From assembly GCA_965248675.1 (NCBI GenBank), contig CBDFJZ010000008.1, forward strand, positions 1,860,001 to 1,924,000: a DNA stretch of 64,000 nt. Direction: 5' to 3'. Within the stretch, counting starts at the first letter, position 1. Each line of letters starts with the position of its first letter. The DNA comes from UBA6627 sp965248675. Lineage in GTDB: Bacteria > Chloroflexota > Dehalococcoidia > UBA2979. Under the pieces are notes generated by a model. That model worked only from the letters and a program-made list of their open reading frames with translations. It did no database searches and was not told where the DNA came from. Both the position numbers and the translations under genes were made by a program. Of this stretch, positions 24,308 through 33,595 are shown piece after piece.

Positions 24308-24413
24308 CGCGTCTCCCCTGAGCGCGGCCGCTCGTTCCGCGCGGGATCGTAGCGCCGACGGGACCGGCTAGATGCTCTCGCGATTCTGTCGATACTGCAG
24401 AACTGGAGGCGGC

Positions 24414-25379
24414 ATGTCAGTTCGTTCACTCGCGTCCGCGTTGCTGTCGGTCATCGCGCTGTCGGCGATCTCATGCATCAGCACTGGTGCCCCACCCGAA
24501 TTCGAGGCGCGGGAGCACCGGGTCGTTGGCAACGAAGCGAACACGCAAGGTGACTGGGACCTCGCGATCTCGGAGTACACGCGCGCGATCGAACTCGATC
24601 CGACCGCCCACGACTACTCAGAGCGCGCCTACGCACACGCTGGTCTCGGCAACGTCGAGGCAGCGATCACCGACTACACCGACGCCATCGCGCTCGACGA
24701 CCAGTCAGGGCTGGCGTACAGCCAGCGAGCCCTGCTCTACAACGAGCTTGGGCGCTGGGAGGAGGCGGTCGCCGACCTCGATCGGGCGATCGAGCTGCGC
24801 CCGGAACGAGCCGATCAGTACAACGGGCGCGGGTTCGCCAACCTGAACCTCGGCAACTGGCAGCAGGTCGTCGAGGACATGGACGCGGCGCTGGAGCTGG
24901 CGCCGAGCGACGATCCGCTGGTCCCGATCTACCTCGGCAACCGCTCGTCGGCCTACGCGGAGCTCGGCGAGCTCGCGCTCGCCCTCGTCGATCTGGACCG
25001 CTCCCTGGCGTTGGACCCGAACAACGTCACGTCACAGCAGAACCGGTTGGTGCTGCTGGTAAAGATCGGGCAGGTGGACCGAGCGCGTGCCGACGCCGAA
25101 GTCTTCCTGGGCGACCCGGGGGCGGCTGCGGTTCACCTCTTCATGTCCGACCTGTTCAGGTCCGCCGGACTACTGGAGGAGGCCGTCCTCGAGATCGAGC
25201 TGGCGATCGAACTCGACCCCGAAAGCCCCGTGCTGCATATCGCGCTGGGCTTCACGCACGCCCAGCGCGGGGACCTGGAGCAGGCGACCGCCGCCTACGA
25301 GGCCGCTCGCGACCTCACCTCCGACCCGGAGCTCCTCGCCGAGATCGAGTCGGCGCTCGACGAGCTTGACGGAGACTGA
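24414..25379 (+). CDS. TPR-repeat lipoprotein
   Basis: A 321-residue protein with a lipoprotein signal (LLSVIALSAISC) and then about eight tetratricopeptide repeats, for example WDLAISEYTRAIELDP, WEEAVADLDRAIELRP and LEEAVLEIELAIELDP. TPR arrays form a superhelix for protein binding, so it is probably an outer-face scaffold. GTG/ATG choices upstream add 14 residues, but ATG 24414 follows GGAGGCGGC and begins the signal peptide properly. No partner is evident. Confidence 0.87.
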   Translation: MSVRSLASALLSVIALSAISCISTGAPPEFEAREHRVVGNEANTQGDWDLAISEYTRAIELDPTAHDYSERAYAHAGLGNVEAAITDYTDAIALDDQSGLAYSQRALLYNELGRWEEAVADLDRAIELRPERADQYNGRGFANLNLGNWQQVVEDMDAALELAPSDDPLVPIYLGNRSSAYAELGELALALVDLDRSLALDPNNVTSQQNRLVLLVKIGQVDRARADAEVFLGDPGAAAVHLFMSDLFRSAGLLEEAVLEIELAIELDPESPVLHIALGFTHAQRGDLEQATAAYEAARDLTSDPELLAEIESALDELDGD

Positions 25380-25426
25380 GCGACGGATCGCGTGGTGCGT
25401 CCCCCAGTCGGCCGCGAGCCGCCTCG

Positions 25427-25906
25427 CTAGGGAATGATCGTCTCGCAGTCGCCGCCCGGGAACAGGTCGCCATCGCCGCCGCCGGTGCAGACGTCGACGA
25501 CGCCGGGGCCACCGTAGAGTGTGTCGACCTCCGTGCCGCCGGTGACGCCGTCGTCGCCCCCGCCGCCGTCGAGCACGTCGGCGCCGGCCTCGCCGTCGAT
25601 CGTGTCGTCGCCGCCGCCTCCGAGGATGCAGTCGTCGCCGCCGCCCCCGGAGATCGTGTCGGCGACCGCGCTCCCCACGATCAGCTCGTTCGCCCCGGTC
25701 CCGCTGAAGATTCCGGTACCGGAGACGACCGCCGTCAGCGTGATCCCGGCGCAGATCGCGGGCTTCAGGTCATCGGCGCTGATCGGCGTGGTGGCGGAAC
25801 CGGATGAGCTGCCGGGAACGGCAATCGCTGCGGCGGACCCGTTGAACGTGGTCGTACCGGCGAAGACCAACAGCGCGGCAACGAGCAGGATCGCGATCGC
25901 TCGCAT
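25427..25906 (-). CDS. Secreted RTX-like calcium-binding repeat protein
   Basis: A 159-residue protein with a signal peptide (IAILLVAALLVFAGTT) and a C-terminal block of glycine/aspartate nonapeptide repeats (GGGGDDCILGGGGDDTIDG…) that form a calcium-binding parallel beta roll. A final GDCETI ends the chain. ATG 25906 has GGAG upstream. It follows the signal-peptidase/DUF5305 genes on the same strand and could be cotranscribed, possibly as a surface protein of that system. Confidence 0.85.
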   Translation of the reverse strand: MRAIAILLVAALLVFAGTTTFNGSAAAIAVPGSSSGSATTPISADDLKPAICAGITLTAVVSGTGIFSGTGANELIVGSAVADTISGGGGDDCILGGGGDDTIDGEAGADVLDGGGGDDGVTGGTEVDTLYGGPGVVDVCTGGGDGDLFPGGDCETIIP

Positions 25907-25951
25907 CACGACTCCGTGGCCTCCGTTTCGCCTCGGCTCCCCTGGAGGTTG

Positions 25952-27440
25952 CTACGCGGCCGCATCGTCGTAGTCGTCCGGGCTACGTTCGAACCGCGAT
26001 CCGGGGAGGAATTCGTCCGCCACGTAGCGGTACGTCAGATCGCCGTCGATCACGAAGTACTGACCGCTGAGATCGAGCACGTTGTCGACGATCTCGGCCG
26101 GCTCGAGGTTCGACTGTGCGCCTTCGACGATCGCCAGCGCTTCGCCGTCGCCCCCGAGGAAGGCGTCGATCAGCGCGCGCGGATCGCGGCGCAGGCGGCT
26201 GTCCGGGTACGGCGTCCCCGGTTCGGCCTCGGGGCGTCGTGCCGCGCCGCCACGCGGCGCGGCGGCGAGGATCGGCAGCCCCTCGCGCTCGGCGACACGT
26301 ACGAGGTCACCGAAGCGGGCGACCCGGAGCACGCGCTCGGTGGCCGGGATCCGATCGGAGGCGACCTCGACGAGCAGGTGATCGTAGCGGGTCCGGATCC
26401 GGGCGCGCTCGCCGGCGCGGAAGGTCTGATAGGTGATCAGGCCGAGCACCGCGAGGCCGAAACCGCTGAAGATCAGCACCGTGACCGCGATCCGCGGGAA
26501 GTCCGTGTAGGGGATCTCGGTGCCCAGCACCGGCAAGCTAACCGTGCGGGTGGTGGCGGTGAGGACGCTGACGGTGCCGCCGTCGAGCAGCTCGAGGTCG
26601 CCGATGCGATCGTCGAACTGAAGCTGCAGCTCGGTCAGCCGGAATCCCATCGGGTGGATCACGCGCCGGCTAAAGGGTTGTCCCGCCAGTTCGCCCTCGA
26701 TCGCGACGGTGGCGACGAGGCCGAGCTCGTAGATGTCCGAGCTGACGCCCGTGGCCGCCTCGAAGTCGGCGATCACCCGGTCGATCGCCGTCAAATCGAG
26801 GGTGCCGTTGAGGGCCACGTTGTCGCCGGCGAAGAGCGTGGTTGGCTGGATCACCAGTGGTTGACGCCAGCCGTTGGCGTGACGCACCTCGGCGACCAGC
26901 TCGTACGCGCCGGTCACATTCTGCGGGGCAAACGCGCCCTCGGACGCCGTCGCGAACTCGTAGACGACGGGCAATTGCGAGGTGAGCGCGCGGAACACGG
27001 GCTGAGGCGGGGAATCCGGCGCCCCCTCGAAGAGGCGTCCGTTCGCCTCGGGGCCATAGCGGAAGCTGCCCTGAACGCCGTAGGCGATGGCGCTGGAGGT
27101 CAGCTCCGTCGTCCCCTGGGCGCTGATCACGAGTGGCAACGTGATCGCGATCAACATCACCGCGATCAGCCCGGCCAGGAGCTGACCACCCCAGGGGCCG
27201 TAGAAGCTGAAGCGACCGAGATCGAGCCCGCCCGGCCCTCGCGGCCGGCCGCCGCCGCCCGTGGTCGGCTCGATCGTGCGGAGGAACGGCTCGGCGCGGG
27301 GTGCGCGTCGAGCGGATGGGCGCGTGCCGGTACGACCGGGCTCGGACGCGCGTGACTGCGCCGGACGCTCCGTGGAGGGCGGCGGAACCCGCTCCCGCTG
27401 GCGCTGCGGTTCGGGCCTGGCCGCTCGCGCTGGCCGGCGG
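25952..27440 (-). CDS. DUF5305-like membrane protein (5' end joined out of frame to the signal peptidase)
   Basis: About 490 codons. A proline/arginine linker leads to a transmembrane segment (LLAGLIAVMLIAITLPLVIS), then an extracytoplasmic domain (SSAIAYGVQGSFRYGP … IHPMGFRLTELQLQ) resembling DUF5305. A second membrane helix (AVTVLIFSGFGLAVLGLI) and a cytoplasmic tail follow. No ATG, GTG or TTG precedes the first helix in this frame, which overlaps the signal-peptidase tail. The likely original gene is one signal-peptidase/DUF5305 fusion, or two coupled genes, with a base gained or lost near 27430. DUF5305 proteins often accompany SipW-type peptidases. The 5' coordinate is approximate. Confidence 0.65.
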
Positions 27441-27954
27441 CGCCTCGGTCCACGCGGACCGCCGTCCTCGGGGCGGCGACGCCCAGGCCAATCGCGCCGG
27501 TGAGGAGGAGGGCAAGGTTGCGGGGCGACTGAAGTTCGCGGGCGGCGAGGCCAACACGCGGCAGAGTGCGGATGCCCGCGCCGATGATGTCGTCGGCAGT
27601 GGGTTGGTACGCGTCGGCGGACCGGCGGTTGTCGCCTTGGACGACGAAGCGACCGCCGCGATCGACGGTGATGCGATGGAAGACGACGCCGAGATCGGGA
27701 TGGTGGTAGGCCACGATCTCGCCGGGATCGTAGTCGTCGCGCTGCCGCAGCAGCACGACGTCGCCGTGGTCGACGGCGGGGGCCATCGAGTCGCCCTGGA
27801 CCAACACGTAGCTGAAGTCTCCGCCGACCGAGGAGGGGGCAAAGCCGAGCCAGAGGAGGACTGCTGCCGCGAGCATCGTGCCAGCGACGACGGCGCTGAA
27901 GATGGGGCGCCGGCTGACGGCGTCGACAGCAACGGAGCGACGTCGGCGCTGCAC
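27166..27954 (-). CDS. Signal peptidase I, SipW/ER type
   Basis: Residues 1-110 contain an N-terminal membrane helix (IFSAVVAGTMLAAAVLLWLG), Ser56 in VQGDSMAPAVDHGD, His93 in VVFHRITV and Asp108 in VVQGDNR. A histidine instead of lysine as general base marks the archaeal/ER/SipW type. A C-terminal helix follows (NLALLLTGAIGLGVA). The last ~90 residues in this frame look non-native; the sequence probably shifts there into the DUF5305 frame. The GTG start has AGGAG seven bases upstream, inside the stop region of the TasA-like gene. It should process dedicated exported substrates. Confidence 0.82.
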   Translation of the reverse strand: MQRRRRSVAVDAVSRRPIFSAVVAGTMLAAAVLLWLGFAPSSVGGDFSYVLVQGDSMAPAVDHGDVVLLRQRDDYDPGEIVAYHHPDLGVVFHRITVDRGGRFVVQGDNRRSADAYQPTADDIIGAGIRTLPRVGLAARELQSPRNLALLLTGAIGLGVAAPRTAVRVDRGAAGQRERPGPNRSASGSGFRRPPRSVRRSHARPSPVVPARAHPLDAHPAPSRSSARSSRPRAAAAGREGRAGSISVASASTAPGVVSSWPG

Positions 27955-27963
27955 GGCACGCTC

Positions 27964-28389
27964 CTACTGCTCCGCGATCACGGCGGTGAAGTTGTCGGCC
28001 GTCACGGCCGTGAGCTGGACGTTGGTGTTGGCGTTCGCGGGCGTCGTGTCGCAGCTGATGTCGTGGGCCGGCGCGACCCCGCCGGCGCGTGTGCACGCGT
28101 ACCAGTCGCCGCTGGCGTTGACGAACTCCACGAAAATCAGCAGCGAGGTGTTCACTGCGTCACCGTTCGCGGCGGTCGCGGTAAAGGTCACCGTCGTCAC
28201 GTTCGGCGGGTTCGTGGCGTCGAGGTTGTACGCGATGTTCGTCACGTTGAACCCGGAGATCGCTGCGGCGCCCTCCCCGGCGGAGCTCGGATCGACCGTG
28301 TTCACCGCCGTGAAGGCGGCGCCGCCGACGGCGAAGATCGCGAGCGCCGTGATCAACTGCAGCGGCCCGCGACGCAGCGCTCGACGCAT
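27964..28389 (-). CDS. Small exported protein, candidate SipW substrate (TasA/camelysin-like)
   Basis: A 141-residue protein. The basic N-terminus and helix (RRGPLQLITALAIFAVGGAAFTA) resemble SipW-dependent signal peptides, and the mature part (GFNVTNIAYNLDA … NVTTVTFTATAANGDAVN) looks like a beta-sandwich. It lies directly upstream of the SipW-type peptidase with 10 bases between them, as TasA-family fibre proteins do in Bacillus. ATG 28389 has GGAGGAG upstream. Homology is suggested by size, signal form and context, not by a clear motif. Confidence 0.6.
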   Translation of the reverse strand: MRRALRRGPLQLITALAIFAVGGAAFTAVNTVDPSSAGEGAAAISGFNVTNIAYNLDATNPPNVTTVTFTATAANGDAVNTSLLIFVEFVNASGDWYACTRAGGVAPAHDISCDTTPANANTNVQLTAVTADNFTAVIAEQ

Positions 28390-28568
28390 GCACACTCCTC
28401 CAACCCGCGCCGGGCCGTTCCCCTCCCGCGCTGGGGTGTGGTCAGTCCCGACCATGCTGAGGCCGTCACCGATCGCCGGGCGTCGGGGAAACCCCGCCGT
28501 CGCACGCCGCCGGGCGTTTCCGGCGCACCGGCTACCATCGCGACCGGTGCGAGGCGATCGAGGAGCGC

Positions 28569-29288
28569 ATGCTCGAACTGCGGAATCCGCACAGCGTGAT
28601 CGCGGCGCTCCGCGCCCGCCCGGGCGACGTCGCTCGCCTCGAACTGCCGCCTCGTGGCGGGGCAGCGCCGTGGCAGCAGGCGCGCGAGCTGGCCGCGCCG
28701 CTCGGGATCGCGGTCGGAGCGCTCGAGGAGCGTGGCCGCTCCGGCGGCCGCGAGCGCGGACCGATCGGCCGCGTCCGCGAGCGATCGCCGGTGAGCCTCG
28801 ACGACCTGGTCGCGGGTGCGGGCGACGGCGGGCTGTGGCTCGCCCTCGATTCCGTGCAGGACCCGCAGAACGTGGGTGCGATCTTCCGCACCGCTGCGTT
28901 CTTCGGCGTGCGCGGCGTGCTGATGGCGCGCGATCGCGCGGCGTCGATGAGCGGGACGGTCTACGACGTCGCGAGCGGCGGTGTCGAGGTGGTCCCGTTC
29001 TCCGTCGAGACGAACCTGCACCGAGCGCTGCGGCAGGCGCGCGACGCCGGCGTCTGGCTCCTCGGCAGCTCCGAGCACGCCGACCGCGACATCTACTCGC
29101 TGCCGCGCGACCGCCCGTGGATGCTCGTCGTCGGCAACGAGCAGCGCGGGCTGCGCCCTCGCATTCTCGAGGCCTGCGACGAGGTCGCCTGCGTGGCGGC
29201 CCCGTCGGGTGCCGGCGTCACGTCACTGAACGTCGCGACCGCGACCGGCGTGCTCCTCGGCGCGTTGTCCCGCCCGGCCGAGGTCTAG
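28569..29288 (+). CDS. TrmH/SpoU-family RNA 2'-O-methyltransferase (RlmB-like)
   Basis: A 239-residue SPOUT methyltransferase. The three family motifs are present: ALDSVQDPQNVGAIFRTA, MLVVGNEQRGLRP and SLNVATATGVLLGAL, forming the knotted S-adenosylmethionine site. An N-terminal substrate-binding domain covers residues 1-80. RlmB methylates G2251 of 23S rRNA, and TrmH relatives act on tRNA; sequence alone does not fix the target, though RlmB is closest. ATG 28569 has GAGGAG upstream. Confidence 0.9.
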   Translation: MLELRNPHSVIAALRARPGDVARLELPPRGGAAPWQQARELAAPLGIAVGALEERGRSGGRERGPIGRVRERSPVSLDDLVAGAGDGGLWLALDSVQDPQNVGAIFRTAAFFGVRGVLMARDRAASMSGTVYDVASGGVEVVPFSVETNLHRALRQARDAGVWLLGSSEHADRDIYSLPRDRPWMLVVGNEQRGLRPRILEACDEVACVAAPSGAGVTSLNVATATGVLLGALSRPAEV

Positions 29289-29310
29289 AGGAGGTCGAGG
29301 CTCAGCTGTC

Positions 29311-30522
29311 TCAAGAGCCAGCCGACAGGTCTCGATCGGCACGCGGCGTCTCCGCGACGAGCGCGCGTGTCCAGCCGATCGAGCGTCCGTAAATCAGGAA
29401 CACGAACCCGGCGGCGGCGATCGCGGCGGAGGCCCAGAAGACGGCGCTGACCGGTGCGATCCAGGTGAGCGCACCGAGCAGCAGCCCGCTGCCCAGCCCG
29501 CCAAGGTCCCACGCGTACTGGAAGACCGCCGTCGCGCCGCCTCGCTGATGGTCGGCCACCCGATCGAGCGCAAGCGCGTACGCCCCCGTGTGTGTACCGG
29601 CGAGGCCGATCCCCCCGAGCGCGCCGGCCACGAGCAGCAGTGCCATTGACCCCGCGACGGCCAGCGTCGCCATCCCCAGCGCGGCACAGACGAGCGCCGG
29701 CGCCATGATCACCGTGCGGCCGTAGCGGTCGGCCACCCGCCCCGCGACCGGCCGGCCGATTACCGACGTGACCCCGAGCATCAGGAAGTAGAGGCCGACG
29801 TTCCCGAAGTCACGATCGTCGTTCAGCAGCGGGAGGAAGGTCGAGGCGGCGCCGATCGCGAACGTCACCGTCATGAACACCGCCATCGGGAAGATCGCGG
29901 GCCTTGGGAAGAGCGAAGTTCCCTGCTCGGCCGGCGCCGCGCTGGCGGTGGTCGGTTCGTCGAAGGTCGACACGATTAGCAGCGTGAAGGCGGCGGTCGC
30001 GGCGGCCGTGATGAAGACGGCGTCGAAGCCCCAGCGATCGAAGATGAGCACACCCAGCGCTGGGAACGCCGCCTGCGCGGCGCTGGACGCCATGCCAAAG
30101 TAGCCGACGCCTTCTCCGCGTCGGGCGAGCGGCACCAGCTCCGCGATCATCGATCCGGCCGCGGTTGGGAACATCGCGAGCCCGATCCCCTGCGCCAGCC
30201 GCAGGGCGAACAGCGACCAGACGTCCTCGGCAATCACCATCAGCGCCAGCGACAGCACCAGCGTGGCCAGGCCAATCTGCATCATCCGCACTCGCTGACC
30301 GCGGTCCGCGAAGCGACCGACCAGCGGGCGCGTCAGCAGCGGGACCACGGTGAAGCCGGCGACCACGATCCCGACCTGCCAGGGTGCGCCGCCGATCTCG
30401 TCGATGTAGTCGGGCAGCACCGAGATCAGGTAGAAGAAGCTCCCGAAGAAGGAGAGGGTGGCCAGCAGGGTGAGGGCGTAGGGTCCGGTCCAGAGTCTCG
30501 GCTGCGCCGTGGGGTCGTTCAC
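29311..30522 (-). CDS. MFS transporter
   Basis: About 403 residues with 12 predicted membrane helices. The cytoplasmic loop after helix 2 reads PLVGRFADRGQRVRM, and its counterpart in the second half is RPVAGRVADRYGRT, the MFS motif A signature. It is probably a drug or metabolite exporter of the MFS_1 type. I prefer GTG 30522, preceded by GGAAGG, over ATG 30543. No substrate can be assigned. Confidence 0.88.
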   Translation of the reverse strand: MNDPTAQPRLWTGPYALTLLATLSFFGSFFYLISVLPDYIDEIGGAPWQVGIVVAGFTVVPLLTRPLVGRFADRGQRVRMMQIGLATLVLSLALMVIAEDVWSLFALRLAQGIGLAMFPTAAGSMIAELVPLARRGEGVGYFGMASSAAQAAFPALGVLIFDRWGFDAVFITAAATAAFTLLIVSTFDEPTTASAAPAEQGTSLFPRPAIFPMAVFMTVTFAIGAASTFLPLLNDDRDFGNVGLYFLMLGVTSVIGRPVAGRVADRYGRTVIMAPALVCAALGMATLAVAGSMALLLVAGALGGIGLAGTHTGAYALALDRVADHQRGGATAVFQYAWDLGGLGSGLLLGALTWIAPVSAVFWASAAIAAAGFVFLIYGRSIGWTRALVAETPRADRDLSAGS

Positions 30523-30642
30523 CGGTCGCCCTTCCGCGGGCATCAGTCTAGGGCTCGCTGACGCTGTGCTCTCGTTCGCTGGGCGGGCGGCGTCACGCCC
30601 GGATCGGCACTCGCCCCGCCCCGTGGCGCTACGCTCGGCGCG

Positions 30643-31098
30643 ATGCGATCGTTCGTGCTATTTGCGCTCCTCCTGCTCGTCGTTGGCCTCGAGCTGGCCG
30701 CGTGGCTACTCGGACGGCGGCCGACGCAGGCCCGCCTCGCGCCGGGGCGGCATGTGCTCGTCTACGACGGCGACTGCGGGCTGTGTACTGGGGCGGCGTG
30801 GCTCGTCGCCCGGCGTACGACGGCACAGCTCGATCCCGTCCCGTTCGCGGAGTTGCCTCGGGACGGGCTGCTCGAGGCCCTTGACGGTGACGAGGTGCGG
30901 GCGAGCGCGCACTACGTCACGCCCGAGGGCCTGGAGTACCACGGCGGCGAGGCCGTCACGCGGGTGTCGCGGTTGCTACCGGGCCTCGCGCTGCTACGGG
31001 TGCTCGACTGGCCGCTGCTACGCGGCTTCCGCGAGATCGGCTATCGGTTAGTGGCCACGCAGCGGGCGCGAGTTTCGAGGCTGCTCGGCGCGGGTTGA
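30643..31098 (+). CDS. DUF393 / DCC-family thiol-disulfide oxidoreductase-like protein
   Basis: A 151-residue protein. One N-terminal membrane helix (FVLFALLLLVVGLELAAWLL) precedes a DCC domain with the hallmark YDGDCGLCTGAAW (CxxC-type redox pair), followed by a thioredoxin-like helix and ARRTTAQLDPVPF. Membrane-anchored DCC proteins are poorly characterised but presumed thiol redox proteins. Standing alone on its strand between an MFS gene and purE. Confidence 0.88.
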   Translation: MRSFVLFALLLLVVGLELAAWLLGRRPTQARLAPGRHVLVYDGDCGLCTGAAWLVARRTTAQLDPVPFAELPRDGLLEALDGDEVRASAHYVTPEGLEYHGGEAVTRVSRLLPGLALLRVLDWPLLRGFREIGYRLVATQRARVSRLLGAG

Positions 31099-31184
31099 GC
31101 GTTCGCCTCGTCGCTCGATCAGGCCGTCTCGTCCAGCACTGGTTCGATCAGTCGCGCGTGCCTCGACCGGACCCTGCCTCGCGC

Positions 31185-31691
31185 CTACCTGCTGAACTCG
31201 GCCTGGACGCGCGTGTCCTTCTCCGTCACGAGCTGGCGGAGCGACTCCTGGAACTCGTCGATGCGGCCGCGCAGCGCGTCGTCGCCGGCAGCGAGGATGC
31301 GGACGGCCAGCAGGCCGGCGTTGCGAGCGTTGCCCACGCCGACGGTCGCGACCGGGATACCCGCCGGCATCTGCACGATCGAGAGCAGCGAGTCCATGCC
31401 CTCGAGGTGTTTGAGCGGGACTGGGACGCCGATCACCGGCAGCGAGGTAGCTGAAGCAACCATGCCCGGCAGCGCGGCGGCGCCGCCGGCGCCAGCAATG
31501 ATCACCCGCAGACCCCGCTCGGCGGCCCGCTCGCCGTACACGAGCATCGCCTGCGGCGTGCGGTGCGCGGAGATCACGCGCACCTCGTGCGTGACGCCGA
31601 ACTCCGCGAGGGCGTCCGCGGCTTCGCGCATGATCGGCAGGTCCGAGTCGCTGCCCATGATGATGCCGACCTGTGGCGCGTCGTCCGTCAT
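31185..31691 (-). CDS. purE: 5-(carboxyamino)imidazole ribonucleotide mutase
   Basis: A 168-residue class I PurE. GIIMGSDSDLPIMREAA at the N-terminus, VISAHRTPQAM with the catalytic His, and IAGAGGAAALPGMVAS match the family. It converts N5-CAIR to CAIR in purine synthesis. The ATG overlaps the purK stop by four bases (ATGA), so the two steps are translationally coupled. Confidence 0.96.
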   Translation of the reverse strand: MTDDAPQVGIIMGSDSDLPIMREAADALAEFGVTHEVRVISAHRTPQAMLVYGERAAERGLRVIIAGAGGAAALPGMVASATSLPVIGVPVPLKHLEGMDSLLSIVQMPAGIPVATVGVGNARNAGLLAVRILAAGDDALRGRIDEFQESLRQLVTEKDTRVQAEFSR

Positions 31692-32851
31692 GCGGGGGCT
31701 CCCGTCGTCCTGGCCGTGGCGGCCATCAGTGTCTCAGCGGCGTTCAGCGCGCGCGCTCGGGTTTCCTCGGGGTGTTCGCCCAGCGCCGTGACATGGCCGA
31801 TCTTGCGCCCGTCGCGCGCGGTCTTGCCGTAGAGGTGTGGGTGGACGCCCGGCGCGGACGCCTCGAGCGCGGCGGCGACCCCGGCGTCGAGGTCCTCGGA
31901 CCCCCGTCCGAGCAGGTTCGCCATCACTGCGGCCGGCGTGCGCAGCGCCGTGGAGCCGAGCGGCCAGTCCAGGATCGCGCGCAGGTGATTCTCGAATTGC
32001 GAGGCGGCGCAGCCCTCGATGCTGAAGTGACCCGAGTTATGCGGCCGGGTGGCGATCTCGTTGATCAACAGCTCGCCGTCGACGAGGAACAGCTCGAGCG
32101 CCATTGTTCCCACCACCCCGGCCTGCTCCGCCACGGCCACCGTCAGCTCCTCCGCCCGCGCGCGGATCGGGTGCGGGATCGCTGCCGGCGCCATCACCTC
32201 ATGGCAAATCCCGTCGCGCTGGACCGTCTCCACGATCGGATACAGCGCCCACTCGCCGCCCGGGCGGCGCGCAATCAGGCCGGCCAGCTCGCGCTCGATC
32301 GGCACGAAGCTCTCCACTAGCAGTGCAACGCCGTTGGCTGCCGCTTCCGCAACCACCGTCTCCGCCTCGGCGCGGCTCTCGAGGATCCACACGCCGCGCC
32401 CGTCATACCCGTCGCGCTGCGCCTTAGCGACCACGGGCCAGCCGTGCGTCTCGGCGAAACTGACGATCTCCTCGACGCTGCCGGCCGCACGGAAATCGGG
32501 GATCGGGAGGCCGGCCGCGGCGAACGCCGTCCGCTGGTGAAGCTTGTCTTGCGCATGCAGCAGCGCGTTCGCCGAGGGATAGACGCCCTTCCCGTCTGCC
32601 TCGAGCTCACGGATGGCGTCGAGGTTGACGAGTTCGTGGTCGAAGGTGAGCACGTCGCAGCGCCGGGCGAAGGCAATCAAATCGTCAGCAGACTTCGGCG
32701 AGCCGATCTCCACGTGCGGCCAGATCCTCGCGGCGCCATCCTCGGGACTCGCCGCCAGCAGCCGGATCGGAACATCGAGCGGCGTAGCCGCCTCGATCAT
32801 CATCCGCGCGAGCTGCCCGGCGCCCACGATCCCAACCGTCGGAGTGGTCAT
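31688..32851 (-). CDS. purK: 5-(carboxyamino)imidazole ribonucleotide synthase
   Basis: A 387-residue ATP-grasp enzyme that makes N5-CAIR from AIR, ATP and bicarbonate. PTVGIVGAGQLARMMIEAA opens the Rossmann-like domain. The ATP-grasp core shows VVAKAQRDGYDGRGVW, LLVESFVPIERELAGLIAR and the metal site LLINEIATRPHNSGH. ATG 32851 is the first family-consistent start; longer upstream sequence is a shadow of the divergent CobO gene. It forms a two-gene operon with purE. Confidence 0.95.
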   Translation of the reverse strand: MTTPTVGIVGAGQLARMMIEAATPLDVPIRLLAASPEDGAARIWPHVEIGSPKSADDLIAFARRCDVLTFDHELVNLDAIRELEADGKGVYPSANALLHAQDKLHQRTAFAAAGLPIPDFRAAGSVEEIVSFAETHGWPVVAKAQRDGYDGRGVWILESRAEAETVVAEAAANGVALLVESFVPIERELAGLIARRPGGEWALYPIVETVQRDGICHEVMAPAAIPHPIRARAEELTVAVAEQAGVVGTMALELFLVDGELLINEIATRPHNSGHFSIEGCAASQFENHLRAILDWPLGSTALRTPAAVMANLLGRGSEDLDAGVAAALEASAPGVHPHLYGKTARDGRKIGHVTALGEHPEETRARALNAAETLMAATARTTGAPA

Positions 32852-32926
32852 GCAGCCAGTCTCGCCGCGCCGCCCGGGTCGGACAAGCAGCCCGGCGCAT
32901 CCCGCTCCCGGTGATAGCTTCGAGGC

Positions 32927-33556
32927 ATGACGACCGATCCGCTGCAGCGCGATCCCGAGGAACTCGCGGACGCCCCCGGCGCAAGCGGTTCCGATGCTGA
33001 GGCCTACCGCCGCGAGGTGCGCGCGAAGAAGCTCCGCAAAGGCCTCGTCATCGTCAACACCGGCGAGGGCAAAGGAAAGACCACCGCTGCCTTCGGTCTC
33101 GCGTTCCGCGCCCGCGGGCGTGGCATGCCCGTCGCCATCATCCAGTTCCTCAAGCGCGACGGAGCCAACTACGGAGAGCTCCGCGCCGCCCGCGAGCTCG
33201 GCATCGAGGTGGAGGGCGCCGGCGACGGCTGGACCTGGACCAGCAAAGACCTCGACCAGTCCGCGGAGCTCGCCCGCGCCGGCTGGGCCCGTGCTCAGGA
33301 GCTGATCGCCGCCGACGACCACGCGGTCGTGATCCTCGATGAGTTCACGTACCTCATGAACTACGGCTGGGTCGACACGGACGAAGTCGTGTCGTGGCTG
33401 CGGGCGAACAAGCCAGAGATGCTGCACCTCGTGATTACGGGGCGTGACGCCCCGGGCCCCCTCGTCGAGTTCGCCGATCTCGTGACGGAGATGCGGCCGG
33501 TGAAACACCCGTTCGAGGAGCAGGGGATCAAGGCGCAGCCGGGGGTTGAGTTCTAA
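32927..33556 (+). CDS. cobO: Corrinoid adenosyltransferase, CobO/BtuR type
   Basis: A 209-residue ATP:corrinoid adenosyltransferase. An unusual P-loop (NTGEGKGKTTAAFGLAFRARG), IQFLKRDG and the VVILDEFTYLMNYGW Walker B region identify CobA/CobO. It adenosylates cobinamide or cobyrinate during B12 synthesis or salvage. It is transcribed divergently from purK. A second, unrelated adenosyltransferase (PduO type) lies at 41022-41600. Confidence 0.94.
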   Translation: MTTDPLQRDPEELADAPGASGSDAEAYRREVRAKKLRKGLVIVNTGEGKGKTTAAFGLAFRARGRGMPVAIIQFLKRDGANYGELRAARELGIEVEGAGDGWTWTSKDLDQSAELARAGWARAQELIAADDHAVVILDEFTYLMNYGWVDTDEVVSWLRANKPEMLHLVITGRDAPGPLVEFADLVTEMRPVKHPFEEQGIKAQPGVEF

Positions 33557-33595
33557 GCGGCGAGCGGAGCCGCAGCACGCCGGACTGGCGGCGCA

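Noticed and set aside
25916..27355. 479-codon plus-strand open frame
   Set aside because: Antisense to the DUF5305 and signal peptidase genes, with no recognisable motifs.
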